Assembly: GCF_900116145.1 (NCBI RefSeq)
Contig: NZ_FPAB01000003.1
Location: forward strand, 620,184-684,183
Length of the DNA stretch: 64,000 nucleotides
Source: Streptomyces harbinensis
Lineage (GTDB): Bacteria; Actinomycetota; Actinomycetes; Streptomycetales; Streptomycetaceae
Reading direction: 5' to 3'
Below are positions 32,506 through 44,741 of this stretch, piece after piece. Under the pieces are notes generated by a model that ran no database searches, was not told the DNA's origin, and was given only the letters and a program-made list of their open reading frames with translations. Each line of letters starts with the position of its first letter. Within the stretch, counting starts at the first letter, position 1. A program made the translations under genes and the position numbers.

Positions 32506-35439
32506 CTACTTCTTGGTGCTCCGTCCGGTGCTCTTCCCGGCCGCTGCCCGCTTCTTCGGGGCGGTGGTGCGCCGCCGGGCCGGGGCCGCGTCGCTGACCC
32601 GGTCGCCGAGCACGTCCCGCAGGAACTTCCCGGTGTGGCTGGCGGGCACGGCCGCCACCTCCTCCGGGGTGCCCTCGGCGACGACGGTGCCGCCGCCGTG
32701 GCCGCCCTCGGGGCCCATGTCCACCACCCAGTCGGCGGTCTTGATCACATCGAGGTTGTGCTCGATGACGATCACCGTGTTGCCCTTGTCGACCAGGCCG
32801 GACAGCACCTCGATCAGCCGCCGGATGTCCTCGAAGTGCAGACCGGTGGTCGGCTCGTCCAGGACGTAGACGGTGCTGCCGGTGGAGCGGCGCTGGAGCT
32901 CGGAGGCGAGCTTGACGCGCTGCGCCTCACCGCCGGAGAGCGTGGTGGCCGGCTGGCCGAGCCGCACGTACCCGAGCCCGACGTCGTTCAGCGTGCGCAG
33001 GTGACGGGCGATGGCCGGCACCGCCTCGAAGAACTCCAGCGCCTCCTCGATGGGCATGTCCAGCACCTCGGCGATGGACTTGCCCTTGTAGTGGACCTCC
33101 AGCGTCTCCCGGTTGTAGCGGGCGCCGTGGCAGACCTCGCAGGGGACGTAGACGTCCGGCAGGAAGTTCATCTCGATCTTGATGGTGCCGTCGCCCGAGC
33201 AGTTCTCGCAGCGCCCGCCCTTGACGTTGAAGGAGAACCGGCCCGGCAGATAGCCGCGGACCTTGGCCTCCATCGTCTCCGCGAACAGCTTGCGGACGTG
33301 GTCGAAGACGCCGGTGTACGTGGCCGGGTTGGAGCGCGGGGTGCGGCCGATGGGGGACTGGTCGACGTGCACCACCTTGTCGACCAGATCGTCCCCGGTG
33401 ACCCGGGTGTGCCGCCCGGGCACCGCCTTGGCCCGGTTCAGCTCGCGGGCCAGATGGGTGTAGAGGATGTCGTTGACCAGCGTGGACTTGCCGGACCCGG
33501 AGACGCCGGTGACCGCGGTGAGCACCCCGACCGGGAAGCTCACGTCGATGTTCTTCAGGTTGTGCTGCCGGGCGCCGTGCACGGTCAGCCGGCGCTTGGG
33601 GTCGGCCGGCCGCCGTACCTCGGGCATCGGGATGCTGCGGGCGCCGGTGAGGTACTGGCCGGTGACCGACTTCTCGTTGGCCAGCAGCTCCGCCAGCGGT
33701 CCGCTGTGCACCACCTCGCCGCCGTGCTCGCCGGCGCCGGGGCCGATGTCCACCACCCAGTCGGAGGTCTTGATGGTGTCCTCGTCGTGCTCCACCACGA
33801 TCAGCGTGTTGCCGAGGTCGCGCAGCCGCACCAGGGTCTCGATCAGCCGGTGGTTGTCGCGCTGGTGCAGACCGATGGACGGCTCGTCCAGCACGTACAG
33901 CACCCCGACCAGGCCGGAGCCGATCTGGGTGGCCAGCCGGATGCGCTGCGCCTCGCCGCCGGAGAGCGATCCGGCGGCGCGGCCCAGGGAGAGGTAGTCC
34001 AGGCCCACGTCGACCAGGAACCGCAGCCGCTCGTTGACCTCCTTGAGGACGCGTTCGGCGATGGCCTTCTCGCGGGCGTCCAGCGTCATGCGGCGCAGGA
34101 AGTCGGCGCACTCGCTGATCGACAGGGCCGAGACCTCGGCGATGGACTTGCCCTGCACGGTCACCGCCAGCACCAGCGGCTTGAGCCGGGTGCCGTGGCA
34201 GGCGGGGCAGGGGGCCTCGCGCATGTAGCCCTCGAACCGCTCGCGCCCGGCGTCGGTGTCGGCCTCCGCGTACCGGCGGCGCAGGAAGGGGATCACGCCC
34301 TCGAAGGCGGTGGCGTACGCGCGCTCCTGGCCGTGCCGGTTCTCGTAGCGGACCTCGATCTTGGTGCGGTGCCCATTGAGCAGCGCCTTCTTCGCCCGCT
34401 GCGGCAGGGCCTCCCAGGGCACGTCGGTGCGGAAGCTCAGCGCCTCGCCCAGCGCGCTGATCAGGTGGTGGAAGTACCCGCGGGTGTGGCCGTGCGACCA
34501 GGGGTGGATGGCGCCCTCGTCCAGGGACTTCTCCGGGTCCGGGATGATCAGCTCCGGGTCCACCTCCATCCGGGTGCCGATGCCGGTGCACTCGGGGCAG
34601 GCGCCGAAGGGGGAGTTGAAGGAGAAGGAACGCGGCTCCAGCTCCTCGAACGACAGGTCGTCGTACGGGCAGTACAGATGCTCGGAGAACATCCGCTCGC
34701 GCTGGGGGTCGTCCTGGGGCAGGTCGACGAAGTCGAGCACCACCATGCCGCCGGAGAGGCCGAGCGCGGTCTCCACCGAGTCGGTGAGCCGCCGCTTGGC
34801 GCTCTCCTTGACGGTGAGCCGGTCGACGACCACCTCGATGGTGTGCTTCTCCTGCTTCTTCAGCTTGGGCGGGTCGGCCAGCTGGATGGTGGCCCCGTCC
34901 ACCCGGGCCCGGCTGTAGCCCTTGGTCTGGAGGTCGGCGAAGAGGTCGACGAACTCGCCCTTGCGCTCGCGCACCAGCGGGGAGAGCACCTGGAAGCGGC
35001 TGCCCTCCTCCAGGCCCAGCACCTTGTCGACGACGGCCTGGGGCGACTGGCGGGCGATGGGCCGGCCGCACTCGGGGCAGTGCGGCTTGCCGATGCGGGC
35101 GAACAGCAGCCGCAGATAGTCGTAGACCTCGGTGATGGTGCCCACGGTGGAGCGCGGGTTGCGCGAGGTGGACTTCTGGTCGATCGAGACGGCCGGGGAG
35201 AGGCCCTCGATGAAGTCGACGTCCGGCTTGTCCATCTGGCCGAGGAACTGCCGGGCGTACGCGGACAGCGACTCCACGTAGCGGCGCTGCCCCTCGGCGA
35301 AGATCGTGTCGAAGGCGAGGGAGGACTTGCCCGAGCCCGAGAGGCCGGTGAAGACGATCAGGGCATCGCGCGGCAGGTCGAGCGAGACATTCTTGAGGTT
35401 GTGTTCACGAGCACCGCGAACGGTGAGCCGGTCGGCCAC
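32506..35439 (-). CDS. uvrA: UvrABC excinuclease subunit A
   Basis: A 977-aa DNA-damage recognition ATPase of nucleotide excision repair. GTG 35439 matches the usual family N-terminus ([18 protein letters not shown]); the 27 in-frame codons before it look like leader. Two ABC cassettes: Walker [10 protein letters not shown] near residue 32 and GVSGSGKST in the second half, both with LSGGEAQR signatures. Zinc-binding [17 protein letters not shown] and CENCSGDG plus CEVCHGARY are present, followed by a Lys/Arg-rich tail ([20 protein letters not shown]). A probable LexA box lies upstream at 35565-35580, consistent with SOS control. Confidence 0.97.
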   Translation of the reverse strand: MADRLTVRGAREHNLKNVSLDLPRDALIVFTGLSGSGKSSLAFDTIFAEGQRRYVESLSAYARQFLGQMDKPDVDFIEGLSPAVSIDQKSTSRNPRSTVGTITEVYDYLRLLFARIGKPHCPECGRPIARQSPQAVVDKVLGLEEGSRFQVLSPLVRERKGEFVDLFADLQTKGYSRARVDGATIQLADPPKLKKQEKHTIEVVVDRLTVKESAKRRLTDSVETALGLSGGMVVLDFVDLPQDDPQRERMFSEHLYCPYDDLSFEELEPRSFSFNSPFGACPECTGIGTRMEVDPELIIPDPEKSLDEGAIHPWSHGHTRGYFHHLISALGEALSFRTDVPWEALPQRAKKALLNGHRTKIEVRYENRHGQERAYATAFEGVIPFLRRRYAEADTDAGRERFEGYMREAPCPACHGTRLKPLVLAVTVQGKSIAEVSALSISECADFLRRMTLDAREKAIAERVLKEVNERLRFLVDVGLDYLSLGRAAGSLSGGEAQRIRLATQIGSGLVGVLYVLDEPSIGLHQRDNHRLIETLVRLRDLGNTLIVVEHDEDTIKTSDWVVDIGPGAGEHGGEVVHSGPLAELLANEKSVTGQYLTGARSIPMPEVRRPADPKRRLTVHGARQHNLKNIDVSFPVGVLTAVTGVSGSGKSTLVNDILYTHLARELNRAKAVPGRHTRVTGDDLVDKVVHVDQSPIGRTPRSNPATYTGVFDHVRKLFAETMEAKVRGYLPGRFSFNVKGGRCENCSGDGTIKIEMNFLPDVYVPCEVCHGARYNRETLEVHYKGKSIAEVLDMPIEEALEFFEAVPAIARHLRTLNDVGLGYVRLGQPATTLSGGEAQRVKLASELQRRSTGSTVYVLDEPTTGLHFEDIRRLIEVLSGLVDKGNTVIVIEHNLDVIKTADWVVDMGPEGGHGGGTVVAEGTPEEVAAVPASHTGKFLRDVLGDRVSDAAPARRRTTAPKKRAAAGKSTGRSTKK

Positions 35440-35564
35440 GCGGATGGCACCTTTCGTGTGACGAACGGGGACCCCATGGCGCACGGGGCACCCCCGTCCA
35501 AGAGTAGGGGCGGGCGGCAAGCCGGAAGGCCGGATCGGTCTCCCGATGGCGGTGAGCCAGCTTA

Positions 35565-35580
35565 TAGCACGTGCGTTCGA
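35565..35580. promoter_or_regulatory. Probable LexA (SOS) operator upstream of uvrA
   Basis: TAGCAC-gtgc-GTTCGA matches 10 of 12 positions of the actinobacterial box TCGAAC-N4-GTTCGA; the right half is perfect. It lies about 125 bp upstream of the uvrA GTG and overlaps TATAAG, a plausible minus-strand -10 (35565-35560). The site also lies 58 bp upstream of the divergent gene at 35639. Consensus is from known family literature; binding here is inferred. Confidence 0.55.
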
Positions 35581-35638
35581 TTACGGTGCCGTTCCCGCCA
35601 TCTTCACTCGAAGGAGTGGTCCCGGATAGCGTGTGATC

Positions 35639-36331
35639 ATGACGAAGCCGACCGCAGATCTCACCGGTCTGGACGAGGCCACCCACCGCCTGCTGACCGC
35701 CCTCGACGCCCTGGACGACGCCGCGATCGCCGCGCCCTCCCGGCTGTCCGGCTGGACGCGGGGCCACCTCACCACCCACCTCGCGCGCAACGCCGACGCC
35801 CTCGTCAACGTGCTCGCCGGGCGCCCCATGTACCCGAGCGAGGACAGCCGCGACACCGACATCGACCGCGGCGCCCCCCGCCCCGCCGCCGAGCAGCGCG
35901 CCGACGTGCGCGACAGCGCCCAGCGGCTGGCCGGCGCCTTCGCCGCCCTGCCCGCCGACCGCTGGTCCACCACCGCCGCCCTGCGCAACGGCGTCACCGA
36001 CCGGCTCGACTCGCTGCCGCTGCGCCGCTGGGTCGAGGTCGAGCTGCACCACATCGACCTCGGCATCGGCCGCACCGTCCACGACCTCCCCGGCGCCTTC
36101 ACCGACCGCGCCGTCGACTACCTCACCCGCCGCTACGAGGGCCACCCCGCCCTGCCACCCCTCGACCTGCGCGCCGAGGACGGACGCAGCTGGTACAGCG
36201 GCGGCCACGACGGCACCCGCCTCGTCGTCGCCGGCGCCCCCACCGCCCTCGTCGGCTGGCTCTCCGGCCGCACCACCGGCTCCGGGCTCACCGTCAGCGG
36301 CGGAACACTGCCCGCGGCACCCGCGCTCTGA
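35639..36331 (+). CDS. Maleylpyruvate isomerase-like, mycothiol-dependent enzyme family (DinB-like fold)
   Basis: A 230-aa cytoplasmic protein. ATG 35639 follows -10 TAGCGT (35627-35632) by 6 nt, so the mRNA is probably leaderless; GTG 35633 in frame is less likely. The four-helix bundle signature is clear: SRLSGWTRGHLTTHLARNADALVNVL (first metal-binding His region) and RRWVEVELHHIDLGIG (second). This fits the mycothiol-dependent maleylpyruvate isomerase-like superfamily of actinobacteria, whose members transfer or use mycothiol. The substrate is unknown. The next gene starts 13 nt downstream and encodes an MBL hydrolase, so a two-gene detoxification unit is plausible. Confidence 0.82.
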   Translation: MTKPTADLTGLDEATHRLLTALDALDDAAIAAPSRLSGWTRGHLTTHLARNADALVNVLAGRPMYPSEDSRDTDIDRGAPRPAAEQRADVRDSAQRLAGAFAALPADRWSTTAALRNGVTDRLDSLPLRRWVEVELHHIDLGIGRTVHDLPGAFTDRAVDYLTRRYEGHPALPPLDLRAEDGRSWYSGGHDGTRLVVAGAPTALVGWLSGRTTGSGLTVSGGTLPAAPAL

Positions 36332-36344
36332 CACACTGACCGCC

Positions 36345-37001
36345 ATGTCGTACACCGGAAACGTCACGGTCGGCGGGCCGGCCGACGCCCACGAGCTGGC
36401 CCGCCTGATCATCTCCAAGGCGGCCGTCGGCCCGATGAACAACAACGCCTACCTGCTGCGCTGCCGCGCCACCGGCGCCCAGCTGCTCATCGACGCCGCC
36501 GCCGAGCCCGCCACCCTCCTGGAGCTGATCGGCGCCGACGGCCTCACCGGCGTCGTCACCACCCACCGGCACGCCGACCACTGGCAGGCGCTCGCCGAGG
36601 TGGTCACCGCCACCGGCGCCACCACCTACGCCGGCCGCCCCGACACCGACGGCATCCCCGTCCCCACCGACACCGCCCTGGACGACGAGGACACCGTCAC
36701 CTTCGGCGACATCACCCTCACCGTCCGCCGCCTCACCGGGCACACCCCCGGCTCCGTCGCCCTCGTCTACGACGACCCCGACGGCCACCCGCACCTCTTC
36801 ACCGGCGACAGCCTCTTCCCCGGCGGCGTCGGCAACACCCACGGCGACCCGGCCGCCTTCGCCGGCCTCCTGCACGACGTGGAGAGCCGGCTGTTCGCCA
36901 CCCTTCCGGATGAGACCTGGGTCTACCCCGGACACGGCGCCGACACCACCCTCGGCGCCGAACGCCCGCACCTCCCCGCCTGGCGCGAACGCGGCTGGTA
37001 G
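36345..37001 (+). CDS. Metallo-beta-lactamase-fold hydrolase (glyoxalase II-like)
   Basis: A 218-aa protein. MBL motifs: TTHRHADHW (motif 2, THxHxDH), GHTPGSVAL (motif 3 His), [10 protein letters not shown] (motif 4 Asp) and VYPGHG (motif 5 His), so both metal sites look complete. This is the glyoxalase II subgroup, which hydrolyses thioesters such as acyl-thiol adducts. Its position 13 nt after a mycothiol-enzyme-like gene suggests a mycothiol thioester as substrate (inference). Cytoplasmic; no signal peptide. Confidence 0.85.
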   Translation: MSYTGNVTVGGPADAHELARLIISKAAVGPMNNNAYLLRCRATGAQLLIDAAAEPATLLELIGADGLTGVVTTHRHADHWQALAEVVTATGATTYAGRPDTDGIPVPTDTALDDEDTVTFGDITLTVRRLTGHTPGSVALVYDDPDGHPHLFTGDSLFPGGVGNTHGDPAAFAGLLHDVESRLFATLPDETWVYPGHGADTTLGAERPHLPAWRERGW

Positions 37002-37072
37002 CCCGCCCCGGGCGCCCCGTACGGCCGCCCGGTGACCATGAGGTGTCGGTCCCCGGCAGTAGGGTTACGACC

Positions 37073-39118
37073 ATGGCCGACCCCTCCAGCTACCGCCCCA
37101 AGCCGGGCGAAATCCCCGACGAGCCGGGCGTCTACCGCTTCCGCGACCAGCACGGCCGGGTCGTCTACGTCGGCAAGGCCAAGAGCCTGCGGCAGCGGCT
37201 GTCCTCCTACTTCCAGGACCTCACCCACCTGCACCCCAGGACCGCCACCATGGTCACCACCGCCGCCTCCGTGGAGTGGACCGTGGTCGCCACCGAGGTG
37301 GAGGCGCTCCAGCTGGAGTACACCTGGATCAAGGAGTACGACCCCCGCTTCAACGTCAAGTACCGCGACGACAAGAGCTACCCGTACCTCGCGGTCACGA
37401 TGAACGAGGAGTTCCCCCGCGCCCAGGTCATGCGCGGCACCAAGCGCAAGGGCGTCCGGTACTTCGGCCCCTACGGCCACGCCTGGGCCATCCGCGAGAC
37501 CGTCGACCTGCTGCTGCGGGTCTTCCCCGTCCGCACCTGCTCCGCCGGGGTGTTCAAGCGCGCCCACCAGATCGGCCGCCCCTGCCTGCTCGGCTACATC
37601 GACAAGTGCTCCGCGCCCTGCGTCGGCCGCGTCACCCCCGAAGAGCACCGCGAACTCGCCGAGGAATTCTGCGACTTCATGGCCGGCCGCACCGGCGCCT
37701 ATCTGCGCCGGCTGGAGAGCGGCATGCACGAGGCGTCCGAGGCCATGGAGTACGAACGCGCAGGCCGGCTGCGCGACGACATCGAGGCACTGCGCCGCGC
37801 CATGGAGAAGAACGCCGTCGTCCTCGCCGACGCCACCGACGCCGACCTCATCGCCGTCGCCGAGGACGAGCTGGAGGCCGCCGTCCAGATCTTCCACGTC
37901 CGCGGCGGCCGGGTGCGCGGCCAGCGCGGCTGGGTCACCGACAAGGTCGAGCACGTCGCCACCCCCCAGCTCGTCGAGCACGCCCTCCAGCAGCTCTACG
38001 GCGACGAATGGGGCGACGGCGCCACCGGCGGCGGCAGCGGCGGCGTCCCCCGCGAGGTCCTGGTGCCCGCCCTCCCCGAGGCCGCGGACGCCCTCACCGA
38101 CTGGCTGGGCGAACGCCGCGGCTCCCGGGTCAGCCTCCGCGTCCCGCAGCGCGGCGACAAGAAGGACCTGATGGCCACCGTCCAGCGCAACGCCCAGCAG
38201 GCGCTCGCGCTGCACAAGACCAAACGCGCCTCCGACCTGACCACCCGCTCCCGCGCCCTGGAGGAGATCGCCGAGGCCCTGGACCTGGACTCGGCGCCGC
38301 TGCGCATCGAGTGCTTCGACATCTCCCACCTCCAGGGCGAGGACGTCGTCGCCTCCATGGTCGTCTTCGAGGACGGCCTGGCCCGCAAGAGCGAGTACCG
38401 CCGCTTCCAGATCAAGAGCTTCGCCGGACAGGACGACGTCCGCTCCATGCACGAGGTGATCTCCCGGCGCTTCCGCCGCTACCTGCGGGAGAAGGAGAAG
38501 AGCGGCGGCTGGGTCGAGGAGTCCCCCGAGGGCCCCGAGCCCGGGGAGAACGGCCAGGGAGGCGGCGAGGAGCCGGCCGCCCCGCGCCCGGACGCCCACC
38601 GCGAGGAGGACGGCCGCCCCAAGCGCTTCGCCTACCCGCCGCAGCTGGTCGTGGTCGACGGCGGCGCCCCCCAGGTGGCCGCCGCCCGGCGCGCCATGGA
38701 CGAGCTGGGCATCGACGACGTGGCCGTCTGCGGCCTCGCCAAGCGGCTGGAGGAGGTCTGGCTGCCCGGGGACAGCGACCCGGTGATCCTGCCCCGGTCC
38801 AGCGAGGGCCTGTACCTGCTCCAGCGGGTCAGGGACGAGGCCCACCGGTTCGCCCTCCGCTATCAGCGCGGCAAACGGGCACAATCGATGAAGAAGGGCC
38901 CGCTGGACGCCGTCCCCGGGCTCGGCGAGACCCGCAAGAAGGCACTTCTGAAGCACTTCGGCTCGGTCAAGCGGCTGCGCGCCGCCTCGGTGGAGGAGAT
39001 CTGCGAGGTCCCCGGCATAGGCCGCAAGACGGCCGAGACGGTGCTCGCCGCGCTCACCGAGCGCGGCCCCGCCGCCCCGGCCGTCAACACGGCGACCGGC
39101 GAGATCATCGACGACTGA
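37073..39118 (+). CDS. uvrC: UvrABC excinuclease subunit C
   Basis: A 681-aa dual-incision nuclease. ATG 37073 follows -10 TAGGGT (37060-37065) by 7 nt, so the mRNA is probably leaderless. An N-terminal GIY-YIG nuclease ([20 protein letters not shown]), Cys-containing motif [17 protein letters not shown] motif ([20 protein letters not shown]), RNase H-like endonuclease region ([21 protein letters not shown]) and tandem helix-hairpin-helix DNA-binding end ([29 protein letters not shown]) are present. A Gly/Glu/Pro-rich insertion near 490-520 is typical of Streptomyces. It leads a run of co-directional genes into rapZ-yvcK-whiA. Confidence 0.97.
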   Translation: MADPSSYRPKPGEIPDEPGVYRFRDQHGRVVYVGKAKSLRQRLSSYFQDLTHLHPRTATMVTTAASVEWTVVATEVEALQLEYTWIKEYDPRFNVKYRDDKSYPYLAVTMNEEFPRAQVMRGTKRKGVRYFGPYGHAWAIRETVDLLLRVFPVRTCSAGVFKRAHQIGRPCLLGYIDKCSAPCVGRVTPEEHRELAEEFCDFMAGRTGAYLRRLESGMHEASEAMEYERAGRLRDDIEALRRAMEKNAVVLADATDADLIAVAEDELEAAVQIFHVRGGRVRGQRGWVTDKVEHVATPQLVEHALQQLYGDEWGDGATGGGSGGVPREVLVPALPEAADALTDWLGERRGSRVSLRVPQRGDKKDLMATVQRNAQQALALHKTKRASDLTTRSRALEEIAEALDLDSAPLRIECFDISHLQGEDVVASMVVFEDGLARKSEYRRFQIKSFAGQDDVRSMHEVISRRFRRYLREKEKSGGWVEESPEGPEPGENGQGGGEEPAAPRPDAHREEDGRPKRFAYPPQLVVVDGGAPQVAAARRAMDELGIDDVAVCGLAKRLEEVWLPGDSDPVILPRSSEGLYLLQRVRDEAHRFALRYQRGKRAQSMKKGPLDAVPGLGETRKKALLKHFGSVKRLRAASVEEICEVPGIGRKTAETVLAALTERGPAAPAVNTATGEIIDD

Positions 39119-39201
39119 GCCGGCCGCGACGGCCCGGGGCGCACGCCGGGCCACCGCACCACCCACACACCACACACCACACCGGCGGGGGAAGAGAGAC
39201 C

Positions 39202-40143
39202 ATGAGCGAACACAGCAGAGCACAGGAACAGCCGGACCCCACCGCGAGCGCGGCCACCGCCACCGCGGGCGAGGAGACCGGCCCCACCCCCGAACTCGTG
39301 ATCATCTCCGGGATGTCGGGAGCCGGCCGCAGCACCGCCGCCAAGTGCCTGGAGGACCTCGGCTGGTTCGTCGTCGACAACCTGCCGCCCTCCCTCATCC
39401 CCACCATGGTCGACCTCGGCGCCCGCTCCCAGGGCAACGTCGCCCGGATCGCCGTCGTCGTGGACGTCCGCGGACGCAGCTTCTTCGATAGCCTCCGCGA
39501 ATCCCTGGCCGACCTCGACGCCAAGTCCGTCACCCGGCGCATCGTCTTCCTGGAAGCCTCCGACAACGCCCTGGTGCAGCGCTTCGAGTCCGTCCGCCGG
39601 CCGCACCCCCTCCAGGGCGACGGCCGGATCGTGGACGGCATCGCCGCCGAGCGCGACCTGCTGCGCGAACTGCGCGGCGACGCCGACCTGGTGATCGACA
39701 CCTCCAACCTCAACGTCCACGAACTGCGCGCCAAGATGGACGCCCAGTTCACCAGCGGCGACGAGCCCGAACTGCGCGCCACCGTGATGTCCTTCGGCTA
39801 CAAGTACGGCCTGCCGGTGGACGCCGACCACGTCGTGGACTGCCGTTTCCTGCCCAACCCGCACTGGGTGCCGGAGCTGCGGCCCTTCACCGGCACCAGC
39901 GAGGAGGTCGCCGGGTACGTCTTCGACCAGCCCGGCGCCAAGGAGTTCCTGGAGCGCTACGCCGACCTGCTGCACCTGGTCGCGGCCGGCTACCGCCGCG
40001 AGGGCAAGCGCTATGTGACCATCGCGGTCGGCTGCACCGGCGGCAAGCACCGCTCGGTGGCCGTCTCCGAACGGCTCGCCAAGGTGCTGGCCGCCGAAGG
40101 CATCGAAACCGTCGTCGTACACCGGGACATGGGACGCGAATAA
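39202..40143 (+). CDS. rapZ: RapZ/YvcJ-family nucleotide-binding protein
   Basis: A 313-aa protein. ATG 39202 follows GGGGGAAGAGAG; the first 33 residues are a variable Ala/Thr/Glu-rich extension. P-loop GMSGAGRST (with Arg for the usual Lys, normal in this family) and DNLPPSLIP are present, and the C-terminal domain has SFGYKYGLP, DCRFLPNPHW and CTGGKHRSV. In E. coli RapZ guides RNase E to small RNAs controlling amino-sugar synthesis; Gram-positive YvcJ is a GTPase of less clear role. It forms the conserved rapZ-yvcK-whiA cluster: its stop codon is one base from yvcK. Confidence 0.93.
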   Translation: MSEHSRAQEQPDPTASAATATAGEETGPTPELVIISGMSGAGRSTAAKCLEDLGWFVVDNLPPSLIPTMVDLGARSQGNVARIAVVVDVRGRSFFDSLRESLADLDAKSVTRRIVFLEASDNALVQRFESVRRPHPLQGDGRIVDGIAAERDLLRELRGDADLVIDTSNLNVHELRAKMDAQFTSGDEPELRATVMSFGYKYGLPVDADHVVDCRFLPNPHWVPELRPFTGTSEEVAGYVFDQPGAKEFLERYADLLHLVAAGYRREGKRYVTIAVGCTGGKHRSVAVSERLAKVLAAEGIETVVVHRDMGRE

Positions 40144-40144
40144 C

Positions 40145-41221
40145 ATGCCACGCAAGGCCGCCCGGCAGGGCCGGGACCCCGAGCGCCGGCGCACCGTCAT
40201 CCGGAGCATCGGCCGCACCGGCCGCGCGGGGCGGCGCGGCGCCCAGCCCAAGGTGGTCGCCCTCGGCGGCGGCATGGGCCTGTCCGCCTCCCTCACCGCG
40301 CTGCGCCGCATCACCGGCGACCTGACCGCCGTGGTCACGGTCGCCGACGACGGCGGCTCCAGCGGCCGGCTGCGGGACGAACTCGGCGTACTGCCCCCGG
40401 GCGACCTGCGCAAGGCGCTGGCCGCGCTGTGCGGCGACGACGACTGGGGACGTACCTGGTCGGAAGTGGTGCAGCACCGCTTCAAGAGCGAGGGCGCGCT
40501 GCACGATCACGCCGTCGGCAATCTGCTGATCGTCGCACTGTGGGAACAACTGGGCGATCATGTGCAGGCGCTCGACCTGGTCGGCAAACTGCTGGGCGCG
40601 CACGGCCGGGTGCTGCCGATGTCGGCCGTTCCGCTGGAACTGGAAGCCCTGGTACGCGGCCACGACGTCCACCGCCCGCAGGCCCTCAGCCGGGTGCGCG
40701 GCCAGGCCACCGTGGCGCTCACCCCCGGCGAGGTGCTCCAGGTGGTGCTGGTGCCGCACGACCCGCCGGCCGTCCCGGAGGCGGTGCAGGCCGTGCTGGA
40801 CGCGGACTGGGTGATCCTGGGCCCGGGTTCGTGGTTCTCCTCGGTGATCCCCCATCTGCTGGTGCCCGAACTGCTGGACGCCCTCACCCGGACCAAGGCG
40901 CGCCGGGTGCTCTCGCTCAACCTCGCACCCCAACCCGGGGAAACTGATGGCTTCTCCCCGCAGCGTCATGTGGAGGTTTTGGTACAACACGCCCCTAAAC
41001 TCGCCTTTGACGTGGTGCTGGCCGACCGGGCGGCGGTCCCCGACCAGGAGAGCCTGCGACTGGCGGCCGAGCGACTGGGGGCCTCCGTCCAGCTGGCCCC
41101 GGTGGCCGCCGTCGGGGATCCGCTGACCGGCGGTGGCTCCGCACGGCACGACCCGGAGCTGCTGGCCGCCGCGTATGACCGGATTTTTCGTATGCATGGA
41201 AGGATCGGCCCATGGCGATGA
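40145..41221 (+). CDS. yvcK: YvcK/CofD-like gluconeogenesis factor
   Basis: A 358-aa protein starting one base after rap[16 protein letters not shown] is the nucleotide-sugar site, then [19 protein letters not shown], a NLLIVALWE segment, and [12 protein letters not shown]. YvcK proteins bind UDP-N-acetylglucosamine and adjust carbon flow into the cell wall, especially on gluconeogenic sources. The first 30 residues are a basic leader. Its last 10 nt overlap whiA, so the two are translationally coupled. Confidence 0.93.
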   Translation: MPRKAARQGRDPERRRTVIRSIGRTGRAGRRGAQPKVVALGGGMGLSASLTALRRITGDLTAVVTVADDGGSSGRLRDELGVLPPGDLRKALAALCGDDDWGRTWSEVVQHRFKSEGALHDHAVGNLLIVALWEQLGDHVQALDLVGKLLGAHGRVLPMSAVPLELEALVRGHDVHRPQALSRVRGQATVALTPGEVLQVVLVPHDPPAVPEAVQAVLDADWVILGPGSWFSSVIPHLLVPELLDALTRTKARRVLSLNLAPQPGETDGFSPQRHVEVLVQHAPKLAFDVVLADRAAVPDQESLRLAAERLGASVQLAPVAAVGDPLTGGGSARHDPELLAAAYDRIFRMHGRIGPWR

Positions 41222-42189
41222 CGGCCGCGGTGAAGGACGAGATCTCACGGCTCCCCGTCACCCGCACCTGCTGCCGCAAGTCGGAGGTGTCGTCGATCCT
41301 GCGGTTCGCCGGCGGCCTGCACATTGTGAGCGGGCGGATCGTGATCGAGGCGGAGCTGGACACCGGCATCGCCGCCCGGCGGCTGCGCCGGGACATCCTG
41401 GAGATCTTCGGGCACTCCTCCGATCTGGTGGTGATGGCCCCCGGCGGGCTGCGGCGCGGCAGCCGCTACGTGGTGCGGGTGGTGGCCGGCGGTGATCAGC
41501 TGGCCCGGCAGACCGGCCTGGTGGACGGCAGAGGCCGCCCCATCCGGGGCCTGCCGCCCCAGGTGGTCTCCGGGGCCACCTGCGACGCGGAGGCGGCCTG
41601 GCGCGGCGCCTTCCTGGCCCACGGCTCGCTGACCGAGCCCGGCCGCTCCTCCTCCCTGGAGGTCACCTGCCCGGGCCCGGAGGCCGCCCTGGCCCTGGTG
41701 GGCGCCGCCCGGCGGCTCCAGATCGCCGCCAAGGCCCGCGAGGTGCGCAGCGTGGACCGCGTCGTCGTCCGGGACGGTGACGCCATCGGCGCGCTGCTGA
41801 CCCGGCTCGGGGCGCACGAGTCGGTGCTGGCCTGGGAGGAGCGCCGGATGCGGCGCGAGGTCAAGGCCACCGCCAACCGGCTCGCCAACTTCGACGACGC
41901 CAATCTGCGCCGCTCGGCGCGCGCCGCCGTGGCCGCCGGGGTGCGGGTGCAGCGCGCGCTGGAGATCCTGGGGGAGGAGGTGCCCGAGCACCTGGCGGCG
42001 GCCGGCCGGCTGCGCATGGAGCACAAGCAGGCCTCGCTGGAGGAGCTGGGCGCGCTGGCCGATCCGCCGCTGACCAAGGACGCGGTGGCCGGCCGGATCC
42101 GCCGGCTGCTGGCCATGGCCGACAAGCGGGCGCAGGACCTGGGGGTCCCGGGCACCGAGTCCAACCTCACCGAAGAAATGGTCGGCTGA
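41212..42189 (+). CDS. whiA: Sporulation transcription regulator WhiA
   Basis: A 325-aa DNA-binding protein. ATG 41212 (or 41218) lies inside the end of yvcK. The N-terminal half is a LAGLIDADG homing-endonuclease-like domain lacking nuclease function ([28 protein letters not shown]); the C-terminal helix-turn-helix follows ([24 protein letters not shown]). With WhiB it switches aerial hyphae to septation and sporulation, so it points to a filamentous, sporulating host. Other Streptomyces, as I recall, have a few more C-terminal residues after the LTEEM motif than the VG seen here; this is minor. Confidence 0.96.
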   Translation: MAMTAAVKDEISRLPVTRTCCRKSEVSSILRFAGGLHIVSGRIVIEAELDTGIAARRLRRDILEIFGHSSDLVVMAPGGLRRGSRYVVRVVAGGDQLARQTGLVDGRGRPIRGLPPQVVSGATCDAEAAWRGAFLAHGSLTEPGRSSSLEVTCPGPEAALALVGAARRLQIAAKAREVRSVDRVVVRDGDAIGALLTRLGAHESVLAWEERRMRREVKATANRLANFDDANLRRSARAAVAAGVRVQRALEILGEEVPEHLAAAGRLRMEHKQASLEELGALADPPLTKDAVAGRIRRLLAMADKRAQDLGVPGTESNLTEEMVG

Positions 42190-43350
<1,161 letters not shown>

Positions 43351-43428
43351 CCCGCTGATCGTTCCGACGGTCAGGGTCACAGCGGTCGTACGGGCACCGG
43401 CCGGCCGGCCGGGCCCCGGATCCGGCAC

Positions 43429-43471
43429 GCAGGGCCCGCGAACCGCGCACCACGCGCGGCGCGGGCCCTGC
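43429..43471. terminator. Long hairpin between gap and pgk
   Basis: Outer 12-bp stem GCAGGGCCCGCG (43429-43440) with CGCGGGCCCTGC (43460-43471), an AA bulge, then an inner 6-bp stem CCGCGC/GCGCGG with loop ACCAC. It is very stable. It may partly terminate after gap or set the relative amounts of gap and pgk mRNA. Confidence 0.6.
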
Positions 43472-43535
43472 GCGCGGTCCGGGCCCGGTCACCGGCTCGG
43501 CACGGGCCCCGCCTCACGAGGAGCGCATCACACGT

Positions 43536-44738
43536 ATGAAGACGATTGACGATCTCCAGGTCGCCGGGCGGCGGGTCTTCGTCCGCGCCGATCTGAACGT
43601 CCCGCTGGAGGGCGGGAAGATCACCGACGACGGCCGGATCAGGGCCGCCGTACCGACGATCCGCAAGCTGGCCGCGGCCGGCGCCCGGGTCGTCGTCGCC
43701 TCCCACCTCGGCCGCCCCAAGGGCGCGCCCGACCCGGCGTACTCCCTCGCCCCGGTCGCCGCCCGGCTCGGCGAACTGCTCGGCGCCCCGGTCGCGTTCG
43801 CCTCCGACACGGTCGGCGACAGCGCGCGCGCCACCGTGGCGGACCTGGCGGACGGCCAGGTGGCACTGCTGGAGAACCTGCGCTTCAACCCCGGTGAGAC
43901 CAGCAAGGACGACACCGAGCGCGGCGCCTTCGCCGACGATCTCGCCTCCCTGGCGGACGCCTACGTCGGCGACGGCTTCGGCGCGGTGCACCGCAAGCAC
44001 GCCTCCGTGTACGACCTCCCGGCCCGGCTGCCGCACGCGGCCGGCGGGCTGATCGCCACCGAGGTGGGCGTCCTCAAGCAGCTCACCGAGGACGTGCGCC
44101 GCCCGTACGCGGTGGTGCTCGGCGGCGCCAAGGTCTCCGACAAGCTCGGGGTCATCGACCATCTGCTGGAGCGCGCCGACCGGATCCTGATCGGCGGCGG
44201 CATGGCGTACACCTTCCTCAAGGCCCAGGGCCACGAGGTCGGCGACTCGCTGCTCCAGGAGGACCAGGTGCCGGTGGTGCGCGAGTATCTGCGCCGCGCG
44301 GCCGAGCGGGGCGTGGAGTTCGTGCTGCCGGTGGACGTGGTGGCCGCCAAGGCGTTCCCCGACCTGGCCACCAAGGCGCCCGCGCACCCGGTCGTGGTGC
44401 CGGCGGACGCCATCCCGGAGGGCGTGATGGGCCTGGACATCGGCCCGCGCACCGCCGAGCTGTACGCCGCCAAGCTGGCGGACGCCGCGACCGTGTTCTG
44501 GAACGGCCCGATGGGTGTCTTCGAGCACCCGGAGTTCGCGGCCGGCACCCGCGGTGTCACCCAGGCGCTGCTCGATTCGCCCGCCTTCACCGTGGTCGGC
44601 GGCGGTGACTCGGCGGCGGCGGTGCGCATCCTCGGCTTCGACGAGACGGCGTTCGGCCACATCTCGACCGGAGGCGGCGCCAGCCTCGAATACCTGGAGG
44701 GCAAGACCCTCCCCGGCCTCGCCGCACTGGAGGACTGA
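43536..44738 (+). CDS. pgk: Phosphoglycerate kinase
   Basis: A 400-aa monomeric kinase making ATP from 1,3-bisphosphoglycerate. ATG 43536 follows [17 protein letters not shown] (substrate-binding Asp/Asn), [32 protein letters not shown], a nucleotide site near [10 protein letters not shown], and the C-terminal [15 protein letters not shown]. Full length. It is 3 nt from tpiA, so the two are co-translated. Confidence 0.97.
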   Translation: MKTIDDLQVAGRRVFVRADLNVPLEGGKITDDGRIRAAVPTIRKLAAAGARVVVASHLGRPKGAPDPAYSLAPVAARLGELLGAPVAFASDTVGDSARATVADLADGQVALLENLRFNPGETSKDDTERGAFADDLASLADAYVGDGFGAVHRKHASVYDLPARLPHAAGGLIATEVGVLKQLTEDVRRPYAVVLGGAKVSDKLGVIDHLLERADRILIGGGMAYTFLKAQGHEVGDSLLQEDQVPVVREYLRRAAERGVEFVLPVDVVAAKAFPDLATKAPAHPVVVPADAIPEGVMGLDIGPRTAELYAAKLADAATVFWNGPMGVFEHPEFAAGTRGVTQALLDSPAFTVVGGGDSAAAVRILGFDETAFGHISTGGGASLEYLEGKTLPGLAALED

Positions 44739-44741
44739 ACC

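Noticed and set aside
39202..39400. RapZ P-loop with Arg instead of Lys as a defect
   Set aside because: GxSGAGRS is the usual form of this motif in actinobacterial homologues.
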